Source: CAYYNP01 sp964472545
Lineage (GTDB): Bacteria > Planctomycetota > Planctomycetia > Pirellulales > Thermoguttaceae
DNA length: 64,000 bases
NCBI GenBank assembly: GCA_964472545.1
Contig: CAYYNP010000002.1
Span: 1 to 64,000 of the forward strand
Reading direction: 5' to 3'
Shown here: positions 8,389 through 16,277 of the stretch, piece after piece
Layout of the letters: every line of letters begins with the position of its first letter
Position numbering within the stretch: the first letter of the stretch is position 1
Notes under the pieces: model-generated
What the model was told of the DNA's origin: nothing
Seen by the model: only the letters and a program-made list of their open reading frames with translations
Databases searched by the model: none
Program-made: the position numbers and the translations under genes

Positions 8389-8401
8389 TCACAAGTTCAC
8401 T
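8285..8401. repeat. Long imperfect inverted repeat built from GTGAAC units
   Basis: Three GTGAAC words start at 8286, 8295 and 8304 (exact 9-bp period), followed by CAAATCCC. The mirror arm at 8370-8401 carries GGGATTTG, then ATTCAC, GTTCAC and GTTCAC at 8378, 8387 and 8395. The arms are about 32 bp with a loop of about 52 nt. The right arm runs into the last codons of the primase gene. It is a candidate iteron set, operator or structured terminator. Confidence 0.65.
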
Positions 8402-10743
8402 CCTGCGTTGTTCTCTATTTCCCGCAGTCTCCACAATGTTGCACGTTGTCGGGTTCCGGCCCGCTCGATTCGCAGTTTCCGAGTGAACTTCGCACCTTCC
8501 CCCCCAGAAGTATTCACGTCATCTTCAATGGTGAACATTCGGTCCCGTAGCCCGACGATGATACGGCCGAGTCGGCTCTTCTGGCTCCGCTCCTTGCCGC
8601 TGCCTAGGTCGAGCGGGAAGGCGTCTCGCGTGGTCAGTTTCCATAGGTCGGCGACGCCCACGGGTTTCTCTCTGAACTCATCCCACCATTGCCCGAGAAG
8701 GGCCCGCGTTGCATTGCCCTCGGCGTCGGACTGGTCATAGAACTCGTCGACGTTCTCCAGGAAGCCGGGCACTTTGGCCACGTCGAGGATCCCGCCCATA
8801 GTCTCCGACCATGATTCAAACATGCCCAATCGGGTGGCCCCCTTGGGTCTGCCTGCTGCAAGCCAGACCCGAATCAAGGTGAGCGCCGCCCAGACTAGTT
8901 GCCCGCGGTTCTCTCGAATCCAGAGCCGTAAGTCGAGATGCCGGAATTCCTCGCGAAGCCAGGGCCGGTCCCGTCTCGCATCAAGACGGATACGGACGGT
9001 TCGCCGGGCGATTTCCGAGGACACGGCTGGGTTGTTGCCAGTTGCGACCCAAACGCACCGCACGGGAACGCGAATGGTCTCCGACGTGCCGAGAATACGG
9101 TCTTCCCACGTCGGCGAAGTGATGGCCGATGACACGGCCGCAGAATCGAGTCGCCGCCGTAGATTGTCGATCAAGATGTACGTGGACCCGCTCCGCAGTT
9201 TCGCCGTGATTCGCTTCCGCCATTCGTCTTCGTCGCGTCCTTCAGTCATTGCCGCAACCGGCCGGCCAAGCGGCAAGTAGGCCAGCGAATCGACCAACAG
9301 TGTTGCGCCGGTACCCGGACACGGCTTCTCGACGAGATGGAACGGGGTGCAGCCGTCAATCAGGCCGGCCGCAAACGGCAGCAATGCCAGGGCCAGGACG
9401 TTGGCCTTCTCGGAATCGCCGATGAACGGGAAATCCCCGAGCAAGTCATAGGCCAGGAGGTCGACCGCGAATTCCACGTCTTCCGGCGTCGGTTGCTCGG
9501 GGACATCGGGCACGGTGAACCCATCGGCCGGCGAGTAGAACGTGCGGCTTGCGGCATGATAGCCCGGCTCCGTCTGCAACGAACCGTCGGAAGCGAAAAC
9601 GGGCGCCTCGACGATGCGAGAGAGAATCGGCAATTCGATATTCGGCGTTGCCAGCGTGTTCCGCACCACCTTGTCCGGCGGGGACATCTCTTCCTTCTCG
9701 AAGTCATCCCCGCGCTTCTTCCACTTGAACCACAAGGCCGCTTCGGCCAACTCATACCGCATCCGGTCCAGGGTCAGTTCCCGGATGACCGGTTCCCGCT
9801 GGTCACCCTGCTCAATGCGCACAACTCGACCACCATAGCGGAAAATCCGTGGCGGGTCGTTTGCCGCTCGCAATGCGTCCCACGCCTTCTCGGTGACGTT
9901 GGGCAGGTTCGCGCAACCGGCGTCGATCTCGGGAAGCCCCGATTCGTTGACAGGATCGTTTACGGATTCCGCCTCGGTCGGCACCCACTCCTGCGCGGAC
10001 TTGACCATTTCGCAAAGTCGCCCGGCCGTGCCACCGCCGTCTAGCCAATCGGACACGTCACCTTTCGGCGGCAAATCCGGCAGCTCGAGGATCCGCACTG
10101 ATGCGGCCACGCCCTGTAGGCTCGCGGCCACAGCGTTGGCGTGCTTTAGGCCGGGCCCGTCATTGTCGGGCAGAATCACAACCTGCCGCCCCTGCAGCGC
10201 CTTGGAATGCGACTGTCGCCACTTATTGGCACCGCCGGCGTTGCACGTCGCGACGACCCCCAAGCCGGCCAACCGGTCGACATCCTTTTCGCCCTCGACC
10301 ACGAACACCGGCTCGGTCGCCTCAGCCGCCACGAGTTCCGGCAACCGGTACGGCACCTGACGGACGCCTTTGACCGACCAGTTCCACCCGCCGCCATCGG
10401 CAGGCCGCCGCTGCCGGAAGCTCTTCGGCTCCAGCCGGCACACCTGAAAGAGCAACTCACCCAGTTCGTCTTCGTAGTCGTAGGTTCTCGCGATTCGAGA
10501 CCGCCCGTTACCACTTGCCATGCCATCGCTGTTGTCCATCAGGTCGGCCATCGAAACGCCGAGTTCGGAAGCCACGTCTTCAGTCGCGCAGCCTGCATGA
10601 CAGAACAACAGCTTCCGGCCATCTTCGCCACGACTGACGGAGAGACTCGCGTGCTGATCGTCGTGTGCCGGGCAGCGTGCCTCATAGCCGTCGCCGCTGC
10701 GTCGGACGTTCTTGAGCTTCGCCAGGAGTTCTTCTACAAGCAT
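8389..10743 (-). CDS. DNA primase/helicase-like replication protein (CHC2 zinc finger, Toprim, ATPase-like domain)
   Basis: 784 residues. The N-terminus has a CHC2-type zinc motif: C24-x2-H27 and C48-x3-C52 (CPAHDD and FCHAGC). A Toprim domain follows, with VFVVEGEKD near residue 145 and VVILPDNDGPG near residue 190. The C-terminal half resembles the ATPase domains of element primase-helicases, with NVLALALLPFAAGLIDG near 450, a CPGTGATLLVD loop near 475 and WVATGNNP near 575. The Walker A lysine of GxxGxGKT is not evident (GTGAT), so motor activity is uncertain. The start has GAGG about 6 nt upstream. It is the most likely replication initiator of the element. Confidence 0.8.
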   Translation of the reverse strand: MLVEELLAKLKNVRRSGDGYEARCPAHDDQHASLSVSRGEDGRKLLFCHAGCATEDVASELGVSMADLMDNSDGMASGNGRSRIARTYDYEDELGELLFQVCRLEPKSFRQRRPADGGGWNWSVKGVRQVPYRLPELVAAEATEPVFVVEGEKDVDRLAGLGVVATCNAGGANKWRQSHSKALQGRQVVILPDNDGPGLKHANAVAASLQGVAASVRILELPDLPPKGDVSDWLDGGGTAGRLCEMVKSAQEWVPTEAESVNDPVNESGLPEIDAGCANLPNVTEKAWDALRAANDPPRIFRYGGRVVRIEQGDQREPVIRELTLDRMRYELAEAALWFKWKKRGDDFEKEEMSPPDKVVRNTLATPNIELPILSRIVEAPVFASDGSLQTEPGYHAASRTFYSPADGFTVPDVPEQPTPEDVEFAVDLLAYDLLGDFPFIGDSEKANVLALALLPFAAGLIDGCTPFHLVEKPCPGTGATLLVDSLAYLPLGRPVAAMTEGRDEDEWRKRITAKLRSGSTYILIDNLRRRLDSAAVSSAITSPTWEDRILGTSETIRVPVRCVWVATGNNPAVSSEIARRTVRIRLDARRDRPWLREEFRHLDLRLWIRENRGQLVWAALTLIRVWLAAGRPKGATRLGMFESWSETMGGILDVAKVPGFLENVDEFYDQSDAEGNATRALLGQWWDEFREKPVGVADLWKLTTRDAFPLDLGSGKERSQKSRLGRIIVGLRDRMFTIEDDVNTSGGEGAKFTRKLRIERAGTRQRATLWRLREIENNAGVNL

Positions 10744-10788
10744 CCCGTCACCTCAAGGGTCTCACCGCCACATGCGACCGTAGTCGGC

Positions 10789-11421
10789 TCACGGCAAGCA
10801 CACTCCGCCTGGACGCAAGACGCGAGCCGCAAACTCGCCGAGTCGACTGTAAGCGTCAATTGTGTCGGCCAAATACGGCGGATCGCAAAAGACAAGGTCA
10901 ACGGTCTCCGACCCTACGCGATCGCCAACCTCGGCCATGTCGCCGGTGATAATGCCGCCCCCCTCAGGTAACCGCCTGGCGGCTTCCGAACGGCGAGCCT
11001 CTCGCTTCTCCTGTTTCAGAATCCGAACGGCCAAGTTCACGTTGCCGCTGGCTTCAGCGTGTTCAATCAACTGTTGGCGATCCCCGATGTCGGCTCGAGC
11101 AATCTTGGCCGTGCTGGCGGAAATTGCGCCTATAGCCTGTCGGAGGGATAGAGCGGAAACGCATTTCCGTTCTGTATCCAATTTGGGGTAGTCGCACGCT
11201 ACGCGCATGTAGTGTCTGGCAAGCCGCGGCGTGCCATCGAAGTTATCCTCGAGCCACTTCTGCCACTGGCCATGCGTGACGGCGCGTTTGGCTTGTCGTA
11301 GGAGGTCGCCGCATCGTAGGGCGTGGTCTAGGCCTTGGTGCATGGCCCGTTCGCAGGCGGCGTGCTCGGCGTTGATGTCGACCGCGAGATCCGCCAGGGA
11401 TTTGGTGGGGGCTGTGGTCAT
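10789..11421 (-). CDS. DUF3102-like protein with truncated DNA methyltransferase domain
   Basis: 210 residues. The N-terminal 100 residues resemble DUF3102-type phage proteins (ACERAMHQGLDHALRCGDLL, GQWQKWLEDNF). The C-terminal part starts an adenine/cytosine methyltransferase fold: LVFCDPPYLADT near residue 180 is motif IV (DPPY). It then stops at LRPGGVCLP, where the family normally continues for another 70-100 residues. Reading past the stop yields only a few codons before another stop, so the C-terminus is lost, not recoded. The start overlaps the TGA of the upstream mini-A-like gene (ATGA). Methylation activity is unlikely; the DUF3102 part may still function. Confidence 0.65.
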   Translation of the reverse strand: MTTAPTKSLADLAVDINAEHAACERAMHQGLDHALRCGDLLRQAKRAVTHGQWQKWLEDNFDGTPRLARHYMRVACDYPKLDTERKCVSALSLRQAIGAISASTAKIARADIGDRQQLIEHAEASGNVNLAVRILKQEKREARRSEAARRLPEGGGIITGDMAEVGDRVGSETVDLVFCDPPYLADTIDAYSRLGEFAARVLRPGGVCLP

Positions 11422-12341
11422 TGGCTTCCGCTTTCCACGAACTCCTCGACACGAGTCTTCAGATCATCGAGATCGTCGCGTTCGTTGATTTCCCGCTCTC
11501 GCTCGATTTCAAAGTTGGCCAAGTCCAACTCCGCCTCGATCGACTGCCGGACGATGTCCTGGAGGGTGGCTGGCGGCAGAGCATCCAGCTCTACGGCCAG
11601 GTCACCGAACCGGGCGTGGTATTTCTTGGCGCGGGAGTCGGTCCATTTCAGGGCCTCCGGATTGTGCGGCAAGTCATACTCGTCCACCTGCTCCGGCGTG
11701 AGGGCGCATCGTCGGGGGATTACCTGGTCGCCGAGGCCCATCTCGCCCTGCAAGGTCTCCATCATCGCCGGGAGCATCTCCCAGCCGCTGGGGTCGAGGT
11801 CGCCGAAGTACAGCACCACCGTGCCGCTGTAGCCGGCGTCGGTGTTGGCGATGATCCGCTGCCGACACTCATGGACGTAGCTGATCGAGGAGAAGCCCCG
11901 GGCCACAATCACCGGCACGCAATACTGGAACGCAACGTCGTGGAAGATTCGGCTCAAGGCGTCCTTTTCCACCCAGCATTCGATGGCGTGCTCCTGGGAC
12001 TGCAATAGGTCACGCCGATAGCCGGACAGGTAGCCCGCCGTCTCGTGCGCCACGAAAGCCTGCTGGTCTTGCCATCCTCCAGATGCCAACATACTGCGGG
12101 CCCGGTCCTCGATGGCCTCCCAAGGAACCACGCCGTCTAAACGGGCCTTCGTGAGCAGGCGAGATAGCTTCGTGTATTCTTGGATGCGGTTCGGAATCAC
12201 CACTGCTGCCACGAGTGCGTAGTAGATCTGCCGCAGAGTCAACGGCCAGAACGCGCTGAGTCCGTCGATGGTCGCCTTCACTCGTTCGACGTACGCTTGT
12301 GTCTTCGCCGACCATGTGCTTGTTGTTCGTTGTCGTGCCAT
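11418..12341 (-). CDS. Spo11/Topo VI A-like protein with Toprim domain (mini-A type)
   Basis: 307 residues. TLRQIYYALV (residues 35-44) matches the winged-helix active-site box of Spo11/Topo VI-A, R-x-[IL]-Y-Y, including the candidate catalytic tyrosine at Y40 or Y41. A Toprim domain follows: WVEKDAL with E125, and FGDLDPSG with D181 and D183. This is about the length expected for type IIB A subunits without extensions. No Topo VI B (GHKL ATPase) gene is in the window. Standalone A-like proteins from mobile elements are known as 'mini-A'. It ends with an ATGA overlap with the methyltransferase-like gene and probably acts in element DNA processing. Confidence 0.75.
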   Translation of the reverse strand: MARQRTTSTWSAKTQAYVERVKATIDGLSAFWPLTLRQIYYALVAAVVIPNRIQEYTKLSRLLTKARLDGVVPWEAIEDRARSMLASGGWQDQQAFVAHETAGYLSGYRRDLLQSQEHAIECWVEKDALSRIFHDVAFQYCVPVIVARGFSSISYVHECRQRIIANTDAGYSGTVVLYFGDLDPSGWEMLPAMMETLQGEMGLGDQVIPRRCALTPEQVDEYDLPHNPEALKWTDSRAKKYHARFGDLAVELDALPPATLQDIVRQSIEAELDLANFEIEREREINERDDLDDLKTRVEEFVESGSQ

Positions 12342-12432
12342 TTCGAGTCCCTACTTTGTCGTGAAGTCCGTGTGCCTCTGCCACATCACCACAGCGCCCC
12401 CGGAATCGACGGCGCCGTGGTGCAGACCATCG

Positions 12433-12729
12433 CTAGATCCCCGCATCAGCCAGTTCGCGCTCAGTTTGCTCGGCAGCGCAATTCCCGGCTGCGGCAGTGG
12501 AAGATGGAGCGGCTGCGGCTGTCAGCCGATGGAAGAACCTGGCCAATGCCTCACGGCTAGTGCAGCGGGTGCCGCCGACCTGGAGAGACTCCAAGATCAC
12601 GCCTTTGCAGCCGGTCTTGGTCCAGCGGTAGAGACAGGAGACGTGCGGCTTCTTGCCGCCGCGCCGGCGCGGGAGATCTCCTGCTGCCTCGGGGAGTGAG
12701 ACTATTGTCTCCGTGTTCGGGTCGATCAT
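12433..12729 (-). CDS. DUF1580 family protein (helix-turn-helix/excisionase-like)
   Basis: 98 residues. The N-terminal part matches the planctomycete DUF1580 pattern: MIDPNTETIVSLPEAAGDLP, a RRRGGKKPHVSCLYRW segment, then GVILESLQVGGTRCTSREAL. The 'hxpGGxRxhsrexL'-like end is typical of MerR/excisionase DNA-binding domains. The tail is Ala/Thr-rich and low-complexity. Its place near the integrase suggests a directionality factor or a regulator. Two short palindromes lie just upstream. Confidence 0.8.
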   Translation of the reverse strand: MIDPNTETIVSLPEAAGDLPRRRGGKKPHVSCLYRWTKTGCKGVILESLQVGGTRCTSREALARFFHRLTAAAAPSSTAAAGNCAAEQTERELADAGI

Positions 12730-12743
12730 CGACTACCTTTCGC

Positions 12744-12822
12744 ACAGTGGGATTCTGTCTGCCACTGTACGGAATGGTAGGCAATCTCGTGAGAAAGGCA
12801 GTCCTAACTCGAGTATATACTC
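12744..12822. promoter_or_regulatory. Two palindromes upstream of the DUF1580 gene (candidate operators)
   Basis: ACAGTGG (12744-12750) is inverted 11 bp later as CCACTGT (12762-12768). A perfect 12-bp palindrome GAGTATATACTC lies at 12811-12822, inside a larger imperfect dyad. Both are in the 115-bp gap between the divergently placed ends of DUF1580 (start) and the 430-residue gene (end), where a DUF1580 promoter is expected. Confidence 0.45.
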
Positions 12823-12844
12823 AAGTACTTGCGCCTCTGGGCAC

Positions 12845-14137
12845 CTAGTCCCATTCGGGTAGGCCGTAGCCTTTCGGATTTACGTCCTGCCTGTTGGTCA
12901 GCAGCTTCCTGCGGCGAAGGGTCGCAAGATTCACCTTTGTGGTACCTTCGCTCGCTGCCCCATGTTCCTTAACGAGTTCTTGCAGTATCTCCTTCGTCGT
13001 CAATCGATGATCAGTTGCTCGTATCACGTCCATGATCTGCCGCTCGGCCTCGGACAGTTCAGGCGGCTCCGGGGGAGATGCGGTCCGACTGCTCTTCACC
13101 TTCTCGGAGCCAGTCTTGCCAGTGTCGCTTCTCGACGCAACCGCCTCCTGTTCGTCCCGCGCCTCCCGAATCTCGTCGGCAAACTCCAAGGCCACCTTCG
13201 GTAGATCGCCGAGGCCTGCATGAAACACCTGTTCGCCGTCCTGCAAGTCGCGCTGCAAGCGCCGGAGTTTTCGTCGGATCTCGATCTCGTCGACGGCGTC
13301 CGTGGGACGGCGGGCGCTGAACTCATAGAAAGCGCCGTGGATATCTTCCGTAATCAGCCCATGGCAGTGCTTCTCCAACGCCGCGATGAGAGTCTCTACC
13401 TCTGATTCACTCACTCCTTCTACACGGCAGAGCGGTGACCACAGATTTGGGAAAGGTTCCCCCGCATCGGATACGTCCATGCAGTGAACGGAGGCGGAGT
13501 CACGATAGAAGAGGCACCAGCGGTCGGCCCCGGTAGTGTCAGCGCCCATATCTTGGGACTCCGGGTCTTGTGCGATCGCCTCAACGGCTTGACGTTCCAG
13601 CTCTGCCTTCACGTTAGGGTCGGCCTCGCAGTGCGATACGATGTCGCGAGCGGCGTTTGATAGGCCAGACCACCTCTGGACCGCATCCCACCAGAAACGC
13701 CCCTCTGTTCGATCGCGATCCATTGCGATAACCAGATCACTGCAAGACTTGCGGATCTTCTCCACTGTCCTCACCAGCCTCGTTCGCACGTCCTCCTGTT
13801 CACCGAACGGCCAACCATGCTCTCGTGCAACGTCCGTTTCTTGCCGGTGATCCTCCACAACGGAGAGAGCCGCGTGGGAGAAACGGTCTTCCCTCAGCAG
13901 ACTGTGTAGCGCAACGGCTGCCTTCGCAATCCGTTGACGGTTCTCCGGGACCGGATCGTCAAACTGCTCAGCAAGAAGTTCGGGCGGGAAGTCGGGGTCG
14001 CCAACCACCTCTGCGTTGTCGAACAGGACCTTCTGTTCCTGCTCGACGAGTGTCCCAATCCCTGAAGCCACTTCAGACACCGCTGCTTCGAGTTCGGTAG
14101 CACGTTTCCAAAGGTCTAGTCCGCTGTTCGACATCGG
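12845..14137 (-). CDS. Hypothetical protein with C-terminal winged-helix-like segment
   Basis: About 430 residues from the ATG at 14137 (MSNSGLDLWKRATELEAAV); the frame is open to 14230, so the start is uncertain, and the ribosome site is weak. Most of the protein is helical and acidic, without a recognised enzyme motif. The last 70 residues (SEAERQIMDVIRATDHRLTT, KEILQELVKEHG, LATLRRRKLLTN) look like a winged helix-turn-helix. It sits between the integrase and DUF1580. It may be a cargo or regulatory protein; function not assigned. Confidence 0.6.
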   Translation of the reverse strand, partial: PMSNSGLDLWKRATELEAAVSEVASGIGTLVEQEQKVLFDNAEVVGDPDFPPELLAEQFDDPVPENRQRIAKAAVALHSLLREDRFSHAALSVVEDHRQETDVAREHGWPFGEQEDVRTRLVRTVEKIRKSCSDLVIAMDRDRTEGRFWWDAVQRWSGLSNAARDIVSHCEADPNVKAELERQAVEAIAQDPESQDMGADTTGADRWCLFYRDSASVHCMDVSDAGEPFPNLWSPLCRVEGVSESEVETLIAALEKHCHGLITEDIHGAFYEFSARRPTDAVDEIEIRRKLRRLQRDLQDGEQVFHAGLGDLPKVALEFADEIREARDEQEAVASRSDTGKTGSEKVKSSRTASPPEPPELSEAERQIMDVIRATDHRLTTKEILQELVKEHGAASEGTTKVNLATLRRRKLLTNRQDVNPKGYGLPEWD

Positions 14138-14392
14138 ATATTCGCCTTCGTTCAACCAGCCACTCGTGTTAGCCGCTATCGCATCCGCTGCTTGCCCCTG
14201 ACCGACAACATCGGGTCCGCAAGGGGACACATGCGCAGCACGGCGGCCGCGGCTTCAACGTGCCTCGCCGGCCCTTTCACACCAAAGCACGCGTAATGCG
14301 CCAGTATATTGCGTCTTCGAGAATTCGCAAGCTACAGCAAGCAGTTGCATGGTGTGGCCATTCGCTCCTCGTACGTACTCGATTGGGCCACG

Positions 14393-15598
14393 TTATCCTG
14401 TCTCCCGGGCAATCCGCACGGCCATCTCCAGGTTCTTCTCGGCGTAGATCTCCGTCACGTCGGCCCGGGCGTGGCCCAACGTGACTTGGGCGGCCTCAAG
14501 GCCGTAGCGGTGCCGAATCTCCGTGCCTCGCGTGTGGCGTAATCGATTGGGGCTCCAGACCGGGATCTCCGCGCGTTTGCAGGCCCTTTCTATGGCCTGC
14601 CGATACGAGTACCTGGTGTAGTGGTCGCCGGGCGCTCGGTTCCGGTTCCGCCGCTGAGTGAGCTTGCTCTGGGGCGACACACTCCGAGCCTTCCCGTTCC
14701 GTCGCCTCTTGGCCAGGGATGCGTCGGCGGATTCTCTTGGGCAGAAGCAGTAGGCGTCCGGCCGACGATCGAGCCAGGGGAGAAGGACCTTCTGGGCCCT
14801 TGGGCCGATGTAGAACCTCCGTCGGTGTCCGGTGTGATCCATCTTGTGGCTGGCCGGCTCACAGCACCAGATGCCGTCTGACCGATTGATGTCCACTGGC
14901 CGCAGGTTGCAGACGTCCTCGGGGCGGCAGCCGGTCAGACGCTGGAAGCGGACCATCGCCTGGACGATTTCCGGCAAGTGCGGCAGTGTCGCCTCGATGT
15001 GCTCATCCGACACGGGAGGAACCGGCGGGATCTCACGAGCCTTGCTCCGCCCCTTTCGGAGGCCGCTGACGGTCATCAGCGCCTGATAGGCCTCGACCGG
15101 CACCAGTTCGTTCTCGACGCCCCAGCGGAACATCCTGCGAATGCGTTGGACGTACTGGTTGACCACTCTGCGGGACACGTCCGCCTCAATGATGGCCTGA
15201 CGCACAGCCTTCAGCTTCAGCGGGCTGAATTCGTCGGCCCGAGTGCGGCCGTACAGACGGCGCACGAACCGGAGGGCCGACCGGATGCCGGCCTGTTCGT
15301 CGGTGGCCCGGCCGCGCTTCACGTAGTAGGACTTGGCGTGGGTCCAGTACGCCAGGATCAGTTCGTTGACGTAGATGGCTGGTGGGGCGGACGAGCCCTG
15401 GCCCTCTTTGGGCTGCTCCCTAACGACAGATACCGCCTTGCTGCTGAGCCATTCGGCGAGCAACCGGCGGTACTTCTCGTGGCTTTCCGGAGAGCCGTAC
15501 TTGCCCAGGTAGTGGTCCTTGCCGTCGATTCGGACGACGGCCAGATCCTTGGGTTTGTAGTGGCGATACTTCGGAGTTCTGGGGGGTGTCGAGGGCAT
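14393..15598 (-). CDS. Tyrosine recombinase/integrase
   Basis: 401 residues from the ATG at 15598, which has AAAGGA 8 nt upstream; an in-frame GTG at 15619 is the alternative. The N-terminal domain begins PKYRHYKPKDLAVVRIDGK, the form common in planctomycete phage-type integrases. Catalytic residues are visible: Arg in LTGCRPEDV near 225, R354 in NRLRHTRGTE, H376 in TLGHA and Y385 in DVTEIYAE. The first His of HxxR is Asn (N351), a tolerated variation. The gene lies 120 bp from the tRNA 3' end, the usual arrangement for an integrase and its attachment site. Confidence 0.92.
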   Translation of the reverse strand: MPSTPPRTPKYRHYKPKDLAVVRIDGKDHYLGKYGSPESHEKYRRLLAEWLSSKAVSVVREQPKEGQGSSAPPAIYVNELILAYWTHAKSYYVKRGRATDEQAGIRSALRFVRRLYGRTRADEFSPLKLKAVRQAIIEADVSRRVVNQYVQRIRRMFRWGVENELVPVEAYQALMTVSGLRKGRSKAREIPPVPPVSDEHIEATLPHLPEIVQAMVRFQRLTGCRPEDVCNLRPVDINRSDGIWCCEPASHKMDHTGHRRRFYIGPRAQKVLLPWLDRRPDAYCFCPRESADASLAKRRRNGKARSVSPQSKLTQRRNRNRAPGDHYTRYSYRQAIERACKRAEIPVWSPNRLRHTRGTEIRHRYGLEAAQVTLGHARADVTEIYAEKNLEMAVRIARETG

Positions 15599-15619
15599 CT
15601 GCGGGTCCTTTCTGTCCAC

Positions 15620-15641
15620 AAAGTAGTACCGGTACTACTTT
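15620..15641. promoter_or_regulatory. 22-bp perfect palindrome at the integrase start
   Basis: The core AAGTAGTACC/GGTACTACTT (15621-15640) is an exact inverted repeat and one further base pair extends it to 22 bp. It sits just upstream of the integrase ribosome site and 77 bp from the tRNA end. It could be an operator for integrase control or an integrase arm/core binding site. Confidence 0.6.
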
Positions 15642-15717
15642 TTCAGGACTTCCAGGCCGCACCACCCTACACCGGGCAGGTATCCTAACTCCAGGATTCA
15701 GCGGGATTTACGTTAAG

Positions 15718-15792
15718 TGGGCGATACTGGGCTCGAACCAGTGACCCCTAGCTTGTCGAGCTAGTGCTCTAACCAAACTGAGCTAATCGCCC
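15718..15792 (-). tRNA. tRNA-Val-like gene (anticodon GAC), integration target
   Basis: The complement folds as a full cloverleaf. The acceptor is GGGCGAT/ATCGCCC (7 bp, perfect). The D arm is GCTC...GAGC, the anticodon arm CTAGC/GCTAG with loop TCGACAA, the variable loop 5 nt, and the T arm ACTGG-TTCGAGC-CCAGT. Positions 34-36 of the loop read GAC, so valine. Position 33 is C instead of the near-universal U. The discriminator is A and CCA is not encoded. The element ends at its 3' end. Confidence 0.85.
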
Positions 15793-16277
15793 TGCTGCCG
15801 ACCCTTACACGGGTCAGGTCTGCCCTGTACGACTCTACTCTACTGACATCGTCCTGAGGCGTCAATACGGGGCACGCCGTGCTTGTGCGACGACATGCTG
15901 CTCCCTAATCAATCGTGTGCGTGATGGCCGAATGCGGGGGTTGTTCCCGACGGAATGTGGGGGCAGGCGAAAATCACAGGCGTGCCGGGGCATTGGGACC
16001 GCGATCGCCGACACGGCGTGCGGCAGTTGAATCGGCGGCGGGCCGTTGCTACGGTATCGTTGCTGCCTGCTGGCGGTGCGCCTGAAATTCGTGATCGCCG
16101 ATGAAGCCCACACGGTCGTTTGACAGCATGCCTCTGCACCTCAGGGACGCACGCTGTAGAACGAAGGGTCGCTGTCTCTATGCTTACGTACTTGCCTGGC
16201 CGCCAAAGAAGCGGCCATTTGCCGGACTGGCGTTTCTCCTCCCCGAAAACACGCGCATCGGCAAGATCACTTCACGT
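15793..16277. other. Intergenic region beyond the tRNA
   Basis: 485 bp between the tRNA gene and the first chromosomal gene. The frame of the following gene is open from 16101, but the first 59 codons there are low-quality coding sequence without a ribosome site. Nothing else is seen. Confidence 0.4.

Larger units (their letters stand above)
1..15718. mobile_element. Integrated mobile element, right end at a tRNA gene (left end outside window)
   Basis: Every recognisable gene from the left edge to the tRNA lies on the minus strand. The contents are typical of an integrative element: tyrosine integrase beside the tRNA 3' end, DUF1580, Spo11-like Toprim protein, primase-helicase-like replication protein, serine recombinase and a string of small genes with near-identical GGAGA-type ribosome sites. 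The chromosomal-type genes begin only on the far side of the tRNA. No conjugation (MOB, T4SS) or virion genes are visible here, so the element could be a mobilisable island, a defective prophage or part of a larger element continuing to the left. The left attachment site is not in the window. Confidence 0.8.
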
